Positions 9,904-19,934 of a DNA stretch of 64,000 bases are shown in pieces (within the stretch, counting starts at the first letter, position 1; every line of letters begins with the position of its first letter). A program made the translations under genes and the position numbers. The notes below the pieces were generated by a model. That model had not been told where the DNA came from and ran no database searches. It worked only from the letters and a program-made list of their open reading frames with translations. Origin of the DNA: Magicicada septendecula. Its lineage: Eukaryota > Arthropoda > Insecta > Hemiptera > Cicadidae. The DNA lies in the NCBI GenBank assembly GCA_034769895.1, contig CM068367.1, positions 1,313,441,046-1,313,505,045 of the forward strand, in the 5' to 3' direction.

Positions 9904-12160
9904 ATTTATTATGTACTCCTCTGTCTTCCCGTCTTAATTTGCCCCACGTTGGATGCGTCAATTTATTACGTATCTCGTGTATCGGGTATTATTAAGTTTA
10001 TAAGTTGTGATAAAGATTGGTTTGTTCTACGATGAAAACGGATTGAGTAAATAGTGTATCAGTTGATTGTGAATTACTTATGTTGCGTGTTTTATAACGT
10101 GATTTAATATATAAGTTTAAGAAATGAATTATTCTGCCTTGGTTTAATAATCAGAATTATTATTATTCCAATTCAGCAGTTAAAACTTCAAAATTAATTC
10201 AAAAATAGTGGTCGAGTCGTCCCAAACAGTTCTCAAGGTTCACCTTCGATATTAGGCTCAACCCTATTCTTTGAGGTTAATCTTGGTTTTGTAGTTTGTG
10301 TAATTCCAACGACTCCCCGACGTCTTCTTAGTCTTGGTAATTATAAAATAAATGTTGATAATATCTTATGTTCATGAAATAATTACACATGGATATGATT
10401 TATGAACATTATCGTTTAATCTTTATACTTGGAGTTCAAATTGATAGAAATTTTCATTCGATACACACGTTAGTAAGAATCGATAGTTATCTCAGGAGTG
10501 AATAATAAAATAGGTTTAACATATTTCGTGGGAATTCTTGTGGCTGCTACGAAAAGTTCCATTACATGATAAATAACAATATAGAGTACATTTACAAATC
10601 TTTCTAGTACTTATAATCTAAAAAGAGAGTTACAAAAATTATTAAGAAAAAACATACAATGTCTGATGTTATTCAGTACACCTAGTACAAAGCATGCTGG
10701 TTAGAGTGACGTCATCATCATGGCTGCCTTCGTCCGTGTCAGATAACAACTGAAGTTTGCTAATGTGTCAAATAAATGTCTTCTTTGTAACCACTGATTC
10801 TTATATATATAATTTGGTTTTCACTTATTAAAATGTTCACTAGTGATTAGTGGTAGTGTGAATTATAGTGTTGTCTAGTGGTTGTTCATTTTGAATAAAT
10901 AATATTGTCAGTTATAAAGTCGAATAATACATTACACTTCTAGGCGATGTTCGCTGAATGTCTCCTTGTTTTTTCTTGATATTTTCTTTATGGTGTGTGT
11001 TCCTGGTTAGTTAGATGATTGTAGTTAAGGAATTGTTTATCTTCAGTGGTTTTCATGAAAATTTTCTTTCACCAAACGGTTTCTGAGTTTAGTTTTTCAT
11101 TTTAAATACACCTCGGCAAGCACTATTAAACTGTTCTCAATCACAATTAACAATAAAGTGTCATTTCTTCTTTTTTAGTCACCGAACTGATCAAAACTTC
11201 TTAAATTTTGATTGGCCACTTATGTACAGATTAAGTGTTATATGACCAATACCCCTTAATTACTTTACATTTTACAAATTACCTTTAACATATAATTTTA
11301 TTATAATATCCTAATGATACATACAATGTTTATATGATTATTAATTACACAATTACAAACAATTTGGTACTAAACATGCCTCAAGTTATAACTGTAAAAC
11401 CTTAGTACTTAGTGAATTTCTCTGATACATGATGGAACAATTTATAATGGTTGATTGTAAGTTATACTTTGACTCCATGAGATAAATGTATTTAAATTAA
11501 TTAACTAATAACATGAACTCTTATAATATATAACACAACTCTTAATAATAATACTTGTTTTAACAGTTTTAATTTATTCATACTGTTAAACTATTGTCTG
11601 TATGATAAACCATTTTTACTTGCTGTTAATAATAACAAAACACTTTTTATAAAAACTAAATAGTACACTGTTTATCTGTAATTTGTGTCACTATTATTAT
11701 GCCACTTTTGAGTGTTTATTACCACCTTTATCACTGTAAGGGGTTGTGCCCCTTATTCTCTCTTTGATTATATACAAATTTGTTTAATACAATGTTTATA
11801 ATAGAGTTAATAAAAATAAATACAATTTATATCATTTAATACAATTTTATTTTATGAAATTGTACTCTTTATCGGGTTTGGTTGGGTTACTCATGGCAAG
11901 TTATTTAGGCCTACTAGGTTTCTTTATTTAAATTTAGTTTGTTTACTGCCCTATTCTACTGGGTAATTTCTAGCTGGGTCTTGATGATATTAAATAAGTC
12001 AAAGGTTGTTGTTGTTTAGTTATATTTGGTTACTTACTGATTTCTCAAAACTTGGTATTTTCTTTTAATTGGCTATTGATTAGGATTTCTTGTTCCCTCT
12101 CTGGATAGGGTTTCATTATTATAATTATAATTCCTTTTACAACATTTTGTTTTGTTACAA
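9904..12160 (-). repeat. 5' LTR of Gypsy element, about 2.26 kb
   Basis: From the shared LTR end (TTGTAACA on the minus strand at 12160) to the primer-binding site. Only its outer 610 bases are shared with the left LTR. A TATA-like run (TATATATAAG on the minus strand, about 10812-10797) could be the promoter. No coding potential. The alternative, a 610-bp LTR followed by a 1.65 kb leader, would put the primer-binding site far from the LTR, which is not normal. Confidence 0.6.
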
Positions 12161-13321
12161 CATATGCTGAAGCAAAATTATTTAAATGTGTGTACTGAAA
12201 AAAATAAATACAAACATATTTTATATAAAAAAAATAAAGTTTTTTGGAACATTTTTCAAAAAATAGGTTTAGTACAGAAAAAATTTCTTTCAATGTTAAT
12301 TTGCTTTAGTAGTTATAGAAGGTAACTAAGAAAATTGTGTAAAAATTTCAGACTTTTATCTTTTATAGTTCTTGAGAAAAAGGTACATGAACTTTGCCAA
12401 AATAACATTGCCAGTATAGAGAGTATGATGTCACCTTAATTACATGCTTGCACAGTAGTAAAAACTTTGCGCTTTTTAGTAAATACTCTCTGAAAGTTTG
12501 ATAGTGGGGGAAATTTTATGTTAAAAAATAAACGGAAGAAAAAGGGAGTGAGGAAGATTCAGTGAAGAGAAGAGAAGAAAAGGTAGTTTAGAAGGCGGGC
12601 GATTATGAAATGAGTAGGCCTATTTATAGTTAAGAATATTTTCAGTTCTGTATGAAACGAGAATATGGTAATAGTTCCGATTGACACCCTTGTCTGGAAA
12701 AGCCACGAAACCTGCAAAAACCGATGTTTTTGCAGGTTTTACGTAAACTACAGACCAAAAATAGGTGCGGAAACGAATAATCCGCAAAAAAATTTATGCA
12801 AAAAATTTGCAAAAATTTATTTTGGGGCCTAAATAACGTAAAAATACGTTATTTCATATTTTACATGAAACCTACGTATAAACAAAATTATACATCATTC
12901 TTTTTGAAACAGAACTCAATGCTGTAATGTCCAACGGCACCTCCGGTGCCGCTCGGCCCGTCGGCGGGCCTCAATAGACAATGCCTCGACCGCCCATCTT
13001 CGGGGCTTCGCCCTTCAGACCTTATTACACAATTCTCAAGTCATTAATAACTCTACGACTCCAAGTGGTATATGTATCTACAGTATATTCATACGTTACA
13101 TATAACATTTGTCTAACATCTAATCTCTGCGCACTAGCAAATGAAGGCATACCTGTGCTTGAGTCAGTATTTTTACTACCTCAGTACGTAACAGAAAATT
13201 TGATGTGATGTTCTGCACAATCGAGTTTTCATGTGGTACTTGCATTTACAAACAGCATGAAGACTACGAAAGTAAATATTTATTAATTGTAACGTTATTC
13301 TGCATCTAATATGAATAATAT
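12161..13321. other. Non-coding spacer with hairpins
   Basis: No gene seen. Contains an inverted repeat with 14-bp arms at 12708-12721 and 12726-12739 (AAACCTGCAAAAAC and its complement), a smaller one around 12835-12856 (AATAACGTA / TACGTTATT), and a GC-rich patch at 12930-13015 with three consecutive hairpins. Confidence 0.6.
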
Positions 13322-14278
13322 TCATATTATAATAACATTGAATTGAATGTTCAAGTCAATCAGGGTTTTCTGGACGAAGCGAAATTCGTCGGGAGTCCTA
13401 GTTTTGATGCGGAGAAGCTTCCGCTGGTGATAAATATCGATAGGGAAAGCTGCCGCCTGTTTGATGGTTTTTGCAAAAGCATGCCACGCTTTGGGGGCGT
13501 CAAGAACTATGGGTGGCATGCGGAATGGTTCAGAAGACTGAGGGGTTGGCTGAGCACCTGCCCCGGTAGTGGGAGCCGAGCCACCACTGGGTTCTGGCCC
13601 GCCCGAGGAAGAGGAGAAGGTCCGTTTCCGGCTCTTCACCTTTTTCCAGGCAGGGCCGCCGTCAGTGGCGCCGGGCACAACAGTACCGGGGTGGTCCTGA
13701 GAAGGGCCAGGTTCGGAAGGCGGGCTTGCCGGGGAGTCCATCTCCATGAACTCGCCGACGCAGTCCGCCGCCGGGGTGGGTGCTGTCGGCCCTAAAAAGG
13801 GCCGATCAGGGCGAAGGGTAGAGATAGGTGCTTGGGTACCGCAAGCGGTACCCAAGGAGCGATCGGATGTTTGAGAGGTGGACATGCCACCTCTCAAAAG
13901 CGGGTAGGGAACAGAGATCTACCAGAGGGGTAATGTACGGCTTCGTTAGATACCGAACTTTGTGCAATGTTCGGTTTCCACCGTACTCTTTACCTCGGAG
14001 GTGTCCAAGGTCGGTTACCACTGGTGGGGCCTTCCAAGGATCTCTCGGGGCAGCGCTAACAAGGAAGCGAGAGAGCCGACGTCCACTCACCTGAGGAGGC
14101 TATCCGGGAGCCGGTTCCCACGCAGTTGCCCAGGTCCAATCCGTGAGGCAGTCGGCGAAATGCAGGCTGGTCTCAAGATGTCCTGTCCTGTCCTGTCGCT
14201 AGTGGTGTGATAAAGTTGGCTGGTCGAGAGCAAGATGTTTCCTCTTCAAGAGCTGGAAGCGATCTGTCTGTCGCGCTC
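13322..14278 (-). pseudogene. Jockey-type element A: 5' leader and N-terminal part of ORF1
   Basis: ORF1 (13322-13897) codes for 191 residues. It has a Ser/Pro/Gly-rich head, a basic KKVKSRKR patch near residue 85, and then the start of the globular region usual in Jockey ORF1 proteins (PPIVLDAPKAWHAF, LLRIKTRTPDEFRFVQKTLI). It stops before the zinc knuckles because the sequence is cut at 13322 by unrelated AT-rich DNA. About 380 bases of GC-rich leader precede it. If the two neighbouring insertions are removed, the leader would join the sequence beyond 21882, which holds a TATA-like box. Losing the 3' half while keeping the 5' end is unusual for a non-LTR copy and suggests a later deletion. 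The protein would bind element RNA. Confidence 0.65.
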
Positions 14279-14291
14279 CCTGAACCGCCGA
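14279..14291 (-). repeat. 13-bp junction sequence, copy iii
   Basis: TCGGCGGTTCAGG on the minus strand, at the 3' edge of element 1 and directly before the element A leader. Identical copies lie at 16790-16802 and 21869-21881. Confidence 0.7.
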
Positions 14292-16789
14292 CCAGGTCAG
14301 AGCTGTTGGGTTGCGCGTCGTGAGACGACCCAATGGTTTCCTAGTACCGAGCCTCCAGTAGGGGCTCCTGCCTAGTGGTCCTGTCCAGACGGAATATTGT
14401 TAATTAATTTTTAGTGGTCGCTACAACGACATGCTCGTACTAGGTCGACTAGTACAGTATTTGTCGAGGCCGTTTCCAAGATTCACCTGGACGTATTCGG
14501 TACTTGCCAAGGCCGGCTATGAGTGGGTTTGTCTGGGTCCTCGCAGCTCGGACGTAAAATTTACGTGCAAGTCGCCTTGCGGTGTCATCCAAGGAGCGGA
14601 CACCGAGTCCTCTTCTCAGGAGAAGAAAACCGATAGGGGACTTTGGCCGCTAGCCGAAGCCCTCTATCGAGAACGCTTTGCAACCTTCTTTTATGAACGG
14701 TTGCGAGGTAACCGCAGACGGGAAGAGCGTAGGTAATGATCGGCAACAGGTACGCGTTGACAATCAACTTACCCAGCTTGCGGGTCATAGCCTTGTTGAC
14801 AAGTATCGGAAACAGTTGCGCGAGACGAGCGGACGCTTTCTTTCGCATCGTCTCAGCGTGGGTACGCCAGGTGAGCCGACGATCAAGGTGGACACCGAGG
14901 TACTTAACTTCCCTCGACCAGGGCAGGTACGTTCTACCGAGTCTCACTCGGCCTCGTGGTTCTTTCCGGCGCTTTGTGAATAGCACCGCGGAGCTCTTGG
15001 TTTCGTTGACGGCAACTTTCCAGCTTTCCGTCCACGTCGAATACGCATCGAGTGCGCGCTGAAGTCGTGGGATAGCAAAGTCTGCGTTCCGATCGGCGGT
15101 ATAGACCGCCGTGTCGTCGGCAAACAAAGCCATCTGGACTCCAGGCTCTCTGGGTGCGTCGTTGACATACACGGAGAACAGGAGAGGCCCTAGCACGCTA
15201 CCTTGAGGTACCCCGGCTGAGATACGTCTCTCGGAAGAGACGTGGTCGTCTATTCGCACGCAGAAAGTCCTCTCCGTCAGAAAGCTAGCAATCAAGCGAA
15301 GGTAGCAATCTGGGAGCTGGATTTCCCGGAGCTTGAACAAGAGCCCGTCGTGCCAGACACTATCAAAGGCCTTTTCCACATCTAGGAAACAGGCGACAGT
15401 CTGCTCTTTCCGGCACCCGGCGTCCGTGATGTATTCCACCAGTCTCATCAGTTGATGAGTGGTGGAATGCCCCACACGGAAGCCGAACTGTTCGGGGACC
15501 AGTACATCGAAATTTCTTAGATGATCTAGTACTCTCCGTTGTACGAGACGTTCGAGGACCTTTGACGTGGCTGACAGTAGACTAATGGGCCGGAGGTTGC
15601 CGGGACGGGAAGCGTCCTTTCCCTGCTTCGGGATCACTATGACCGTCGCCTTACGCCATTTCTGGGGAAAATAGGCCAGTCTAAGACACGCGTTGAACAG
15701 CGCGACCAAGAAAAGTACTCCTCGCTCCGGGAGTCGAGTAAGAGCGGCGTTCGAGACGCCGTCCGGGCCAGGAGCTTTTCTCGGCACGAGTTCAACGAGC
15801 CGATCTGTGACCTCTTCCCTAGTAATGGGTTCGGGCTCCGTAGTGATCGGAAGAGACAGAAAGTCTTCCACTTCGTTCTCGACTGCTTCGTCGAAGTCCC
15901 AGTCCATGGGCGGGTTAGGTGCGAACTGTCGCTCAAAACACGCGCCCAAGTACTCGGCCTTCGCCTCCGGGCGAGCCAGGATTTGACCGAAAGGTCCAGC
16001 AATGGCCGGGATGCGAGGCCGGCGCCTCTTCCCTACCAACGCCGAAGGTATCCGGTAAGGGTTACTTTCGTCCGATCCGTCCCCTGCCTGGGCCACGGCG
16101 AGTTCCCAACAGCGTCTCCGGTAGGCCTGCATTTCACGACGTAAAATGCCGGTCGCCCGGTTGTACGCTGCCTTGTCGGCCGGATCACGGGTCCGCTGCC
16201 AGCGTCTCCGGAGGCCGATTTCTCTCGCAAGCGAGAGCACTCGTCTCCTCTGGGATCCGCTGCCAGTGGGGCGTGACGCCAGGCTTCATCCTGGAAGACG
16301 CGAAAATCGCAGATACGACAGCCTCGTCAAACGCGGCAACTGCCTCGTCGACTTGGCGGAAGGTTTCGAGTGGTCCCGCGTCTGGCAATCGGCGACTTAA
16401 CGCCGGGCCATAGCGATCCCATTCTACCACCTTCCTGACATCTCTGCGTACGACGTGCTGGGTAGCGACGTGTATCAGGATAGGGAGATGATCGGACGAT
16501 AGTTCCGTTAGCGCGGACACATGGACCGGACAGTCAATTCCTTGAATCACCGCTATGTCCAAGACATCGGGAGCCGCGTTGCGTTGTGAGGGGTAGAACG
16601 TAGGTTGGGTAGGCCCAATCACTTGTATCCTGCGAGTATCGGCAAACCTGCGTAAACGTTTCCCGTTTGGGGCAGTCAAGCGACTGTTCCAATCGCTATG
16701 TTTACAGTTCAGGTCGCCGGCCATGATGACCCTCCTGTGTGCATCGAACGCGACAGCTAGATCGGGGTGAAGGAGCTCTTTTTGCGGCG
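14292..16789 (-). mobile_element. Jockey-type element 1, 5'-truncated
   Basis: A 2.5 kb insertion with the C-terminal half of the endonuclease, the reverse transcriptase and a short 3' UTR. Both ends abut the same 13-base sequence (TCGGCGGTTCAGG on the minus strand, at 16790-16802 and 14279-14291), which I read as its target-site duplication. There is no poly(A) tail; the 3' end reads CTGACCTGG. Confidence 0.65.
14449..16789 (-). pseudogene. Jockey-type ORF2 remnant (EN C-half and RT)
   Basis: Starts inside the apurinic-like endonuclease domain: IMAGDLNCKHSDWNS, PDVLDIAV and SSDHLPIL are the catalytic EN motifs, while the N-terminal EN motifs are missing (5' truncation). The frame then shifts once near 16245. 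It continues as RT (14585-16240, 551 codons) with APGPDGVSNAAL, RPISLLSATSKVLERL, AFDSVWHDGLL, AGVPQGSVLGP and catalytic FADDTAVY. A second shift near 14610 moves the C-terminal part (RRLARKFYV, NPLIAGLGKYRI) into another frame ending at 14449. The GC-rich coding matches its neighbours. It would have nicked the target and primed cDNA synthesis; now inactive. Confidence 0.85.
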
Positions 16790-16802
16790 CCTGAACCGCC
16801 GA
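16790..16802 (-). repeat. 13-bp junction sequence, copy ii
   Basis: Identical 13-mer between the 3' end of element 2 and the truncated 5' end of element 1. It would serve as a target-site duplication for both insertions. Confidence 0.7.
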
Positions 16803-17240
16803 TTTGCATTGCATTACATAGTGGGGCGTCTTTGCACCCGTGGCTTATTACAGCTTCCGGGACGTGCCCGATGGCTGTGAGAAGAAAACAGTGCTGGACT
16901 TTCAAAAGAAGGTTTCCTAAATTTTTCGGGAGGGACACGCCAACCAGTTAACTGAGAAGGCGGCGGAAAATTTTGCAATTTTATATTATATAGGTACCGG
17001 GTCATGGTAACACTGCCGCCGAGCGCGGGGCGAACGGCAGATGCCGCACGCGCCCGGCCCGGCATGCAGGCGCCTTGTAGCGCCGGTCGTTCCCCGCGAG
17101 GCAGGGAACCGCCGTGTCTGTGGCATCGGTAACAGCGCCAAGCAGTTTGCAAACCAACATACTTGGGGAAGGTATCTGACAGTTTAGGAAGGTAACAAGG
17201 AGATAGAATTGCTCGGGAACCTAAGTCGCAGCATACAGAA

Positions 17241-19934
17241 TTACGGGGGGTCGTCTAAGATCGCCCGAGGGCGTTTGACTCGTATAGCGGGAGGTGGTTC
17301 AGACGTGCTGATGGAACGGAGATAAGGAAAGGACGAGATCGCTGCAGAAGCAAAGAGAGTTTCGGCGAGCGACCGGACAAAATCGGCAAGGGTAGGAACT
17401 CGAAGGTCTCCACGAATGACATTATTTCTCACAAACCATGGAGACCCCGACAAGGATCGGAGGGTACGGGCCTGGAAAGCTTCCAGCCTACACTTGTTAG
17501 TGGTCGACACAAGCGACCACCATGCGGGAGCAGCATAGGTCAATACTGACCGGAGAAACAAAAGATAGATCGTAACTTTAGTGCGCAAAGCCAGGCGGTT
17601 GCGGCACGAGAGCATGGGAAATATTTTGGCTCGGACGCCTCGAGCTTTGTTGAGGGTAGCAGTCACGTGGCCGTTGAAGCTAAGGCGCTGGTCTAGCCGA
17701 ACGCCCAAATACTTCACCGACTTTTGCCAGGCGATAGGCCTCCCTTCGAGGGAGAGGGTCTGGCATCGGGAAGTGGACTTGCTGGTGAAACAGATCGCCT
17801 CGGATTTCTCCGCGTTGATCAGCACCCGCCACTTCCGTAGCCAGGCCGGAAGCAGATTCAACTGACGCTGCAGCTTTGAACACGCAATTCGCGGGGACAG
17901 GGAGCTGCAGTAATACATTGCGTCGTCAGCGAATAGAGATAACGTGACTCCAGGAATAACAGGCAGGTCGTTCGTGTACACTAGGTACAGAACGGGGCCG
18001 AGGACAGATCCCTGCGGAACGCCAGCGGCGACGGGTCGAACTGATGAACAGGACCCTTCGACGCTAACCCTGAAGGTACGATCACTGAGGTATGACCGCA
18101 AGAAATGCACAATGGACGGTGGGATGGGGGAGTGAGCTAGTTTGTAGAGAAGACCTTCGTGCCAGACTTTGTCGAAGGCCTTACTCACGTCCAACAAGAC
18201 AGCGCCCGTAGACTCTTTCTTGTTGGCGGCGTCGGACAATGCTGTGACAACTCGGACGAGTTGTAAAGTTGTCGAGTGCTCTCTACGGAACCCGAACTGT
18301 TCGCTCCGAATAAAGTTATCCAGCAGCGGCCAGATGCGGGCGAGTAGGAGACGCTCAAACACCTTTGAGAGTACTCGCAACAACGATATGGGACGATAGC
18401 TGCCTGCAAGCATTCGAGGCTTGCCGGGCTTGGGAATCATACAGATGTTGGCATTTTTCCACAGGCGGGGGAAGTATTGCAGCCGGAGACTGGAGTTGAA
18501 CAGATCCAGGACCAATTCAACGCCCGAGGCCGGGAGATGTTGCAAAGCTGCGGCCCCGATCCGATCAGGACCAGGGGCGCGACGTCGGTTCAGTCGACAG
18601 ATAGACGAAACTAGTTCGTCCCTGTCGAAGAGAGCGGGTGGGTCAGGTGGAGGGCGGGAAAAATAACCAGATAGGAAGTCTCGAACCAGTACCGAGAAGG
18701 CAGGGTCCGAGACGCCTCCATGAACGGTGAATTGAGTCTCCATGCAGTCGGCGAAGACCTCTGCCTTGCCTTCCGGTGAAGAAACAATGCCGTTCGGGGT
18801 ATTCAGCGGGTTGCGAGTACGCTTCTCGCGAGTAAGGCGACTCGTCGCTCTCCAGACGGAGGCTGGGTCGACTTCAAGGGACTCAAGGTATGAGTCCCAC
18901 TGATCAGAGTTTACGTCCCGCAAAAGTTGCTGGACGTAAAGAGACTGGGCCTGAAACCGTCGTTTGACGGCGGGATCTCGGGTTCGTTGCCATCTGCGGC
19001 GGAGCTTGCGCCGAAGCCAGATGGCGTGGATAACTTCCGGTTGAAGGGCCGATTTACGATTCACCTCTACGTTGTATGTGTGTCGATCCATGACACCTTG
19101 GACCAACTCCTGAAGATGAGTGGCACGGAGATCCAGATCGTCACGAGTGGCGATCGGGTCCGCTGGGACAGATGGTAACCTTCGAGATAGCTCATCGTGA
19201 TAGGAGCGCCAGTTGACCCTCCTAGCAGGACCAGCGGGAAGTCGGGGTGAAGCCGACACATCTCGAACAGTTATTAGTAGGGGATTGTGATCAGACGAGA
19301 GGTCTGACACTGACGAGACCTGGATGTTATGGGCCACGTTCCTGACTACAACTACATCAAGAACGTCCGGTCGGTGACCGGCATAGTGGAAGTGGGTAGG
19401 ATCATCAGGGCCGATGACGTGCGTATCCGGGTCGTCTAGGACGAACCGGCGGAGTGATCTGCCGTAGGCGTTGGTAGCCCTACTGTTCCAGGAAGGATGT
19501 TTGGCGTTGAAGTCGCCGGCTGCAATTGTCGAGATTGGGTGGTCGAGGAGAGCGTTCCACTCCTCAGGCGGGGGCGGCGGGCTCAGGCCAGGCCGGAGAT
19601 ACGCGGAAACAATGCGCAACTCCGAGCTGCCTGCGTCCACTGCCACCGCGCAACCTTCGATGAGTCGAGTAGTGAGGGGGGGTAGTGGCCTATGGGATAT
19701 CCGCCTGTGGACCAGAATCGCCGTACCCCCTTTCGGGGGTTGGCGCGGCTGTAGGGGACGATCCTGACGATAACAAGTGTAAGCAGGAAGTGAGAATCGA
19801 TGGTAGGGGGCTAGATGGGTTTCGGAGAGAAGCACGACATCAACGTCGTACTCCACGACGAAAGCCGCCAGCTCAGATCGGCGAGAGGAAACGCCATCGG
19901 CGTTCCAAGCGACGATCCGCAGGGATCTAGCCAT
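17241..19934 (-). CDS. Jockey-type ORF2: endonuclease and reverse transcriptase
   Basis: 897 residues, no interruptions, the usual length for Jockey ORF2. The N-terminal EN domain (1-230) has IVAWNADGV, LLSETHL, AAGDFNAKHPSWNS, RPDVLDVVVV and LSSDHNPLL, the full set of catalytic and substrate-binding motifs. The RT domain (about 430-700) has RAPGPDRIGAAAL, YRPISLLRVLSKVFERL, AFDKVWHEGLLYKL, AAGVPQGSVLGP and catalytic FADDAMYYC. The C-terminal region (740-897) contains VKYLGVRLDQRL and the usual RNase-H-less tail. It nicks chromosomal DNA and reverse-transcribes element RNA from the nick. The ATG overlaps the ORF1 stop in ATGGCTAG, pointing to termination-reinitiation. Confidence 0.95.
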   Translation of the reverse strand: MARSLRIVAWNADGVSSRRSELAAFVVEYDVDVVLLSETHLAPYHRFSLPAYTCYRQDRPLQPRQPPKGGTAILVHRRISHRPLPPLTTRLIEGCAVAVDAGSSELRIVSAYLRPGLSPPPPPEEWNALLDHPISTIAAGDFNAKHPSWNSRATNAYGRSLRRFVLDDPDTHVIGPDDPTHFHYAGHRPDVLDVVVVRNVAHNIQVSSVSDLSSDHNPLLITVRDVSASPRLPAGPARRVNWRSYHDELSRRLPSVPADPIATRDDLDLRATHLQELVQGVMDRHTYNVEVNRKSALQPEVIHAIWLRRKLRRRWQRTRDPAVKRRFQAQSLYVQQLLRDVNSDQWDSYLESLEVDPASVWRATSRLTREKRTRNPLNTPNGIVSSPEGKAEVFADCMETQFTVHGGVSDPAFSVLVRDFLSGYFSRPPPDPPALFDRDELVSSICRLNRRRAPGPDRIGAAALQHLPASGVELVLDLFNSSLRLQYFPRLWKNANICMIPKPGKPRMLAGSYRPISLLRVLSKVFERLLLARIWPLLDNFIRSEQFGFRREHSTTLQLVRVVTALSDAANKKESTGAVLLDVSKAFDKVWHEGLLYKLAHSPIPPSIVHFLRSYLSDRTFRVSVEGSCSSVRPVAAGVPQGSVLGPVLYLVYTNDLPVIPGVTLSLFADDAMYYCSSLSPRIACSKLQRQLNLLPAWLRKWRVLINAEKSEAICFTSKSTSRCQTLSLEGRPIAWQKSVKYLGVRLDQRLSFNGHVTATLNKARGVRAKIFPMLSCRNRLALRTKVTIYLLFLRSVLTYAAPAWWSLVSTTNKCRLEAFQARTLRSLSGSPWFVRNNVIRGDLRVPTLADFVRSLAETLFASAAISSFPYLRSISTSEPPPAIRVKRPRAILDDPP

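Larger units (their letters stand above)
3607..12160 (-). mobile_element. Gypsy-type LTR retrotransposon
   Basis: An 8.55 kb element read on the minus strand: 5' LTR at the right, then primer-binding site, gag, protease, reverse transcriptase-RNase H-integrase, polypurine tract and a 3' LTR piece at the left. A 610-bp sequence repeats directly at 3607-4216 and 11551-12160 with about seven mismatches, so the insertion is fairly young. A purine-rich tract (GAAGGGAGGTAATT on the minus strand, 4230-4217) sits immediately before the left LTR copy. Order PR-RT-RH-IN places it in the Gypsy/Metaviridae group. No target-site duplication is found, which fits the left LTR being truncated. Gag and protease carry in-frame stops, so the copy is probably not autonomous. 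Confidence 0.9.

Noticed and set aside
10700-10725. TGACGTCA palindrome as a CRE enhancer in the Gypsy LTR
   Set aside because: A single short match lying downstream of the presumed start; not enough to claim a regulatory site.
13343-16413. Many long plus-strand frames across the GC-rich Jockey block
   Set aside because: Shadow frames common in GC-rich DNA; they lack recognisable motifs, while the minus strand carries clear EN and RT domains.
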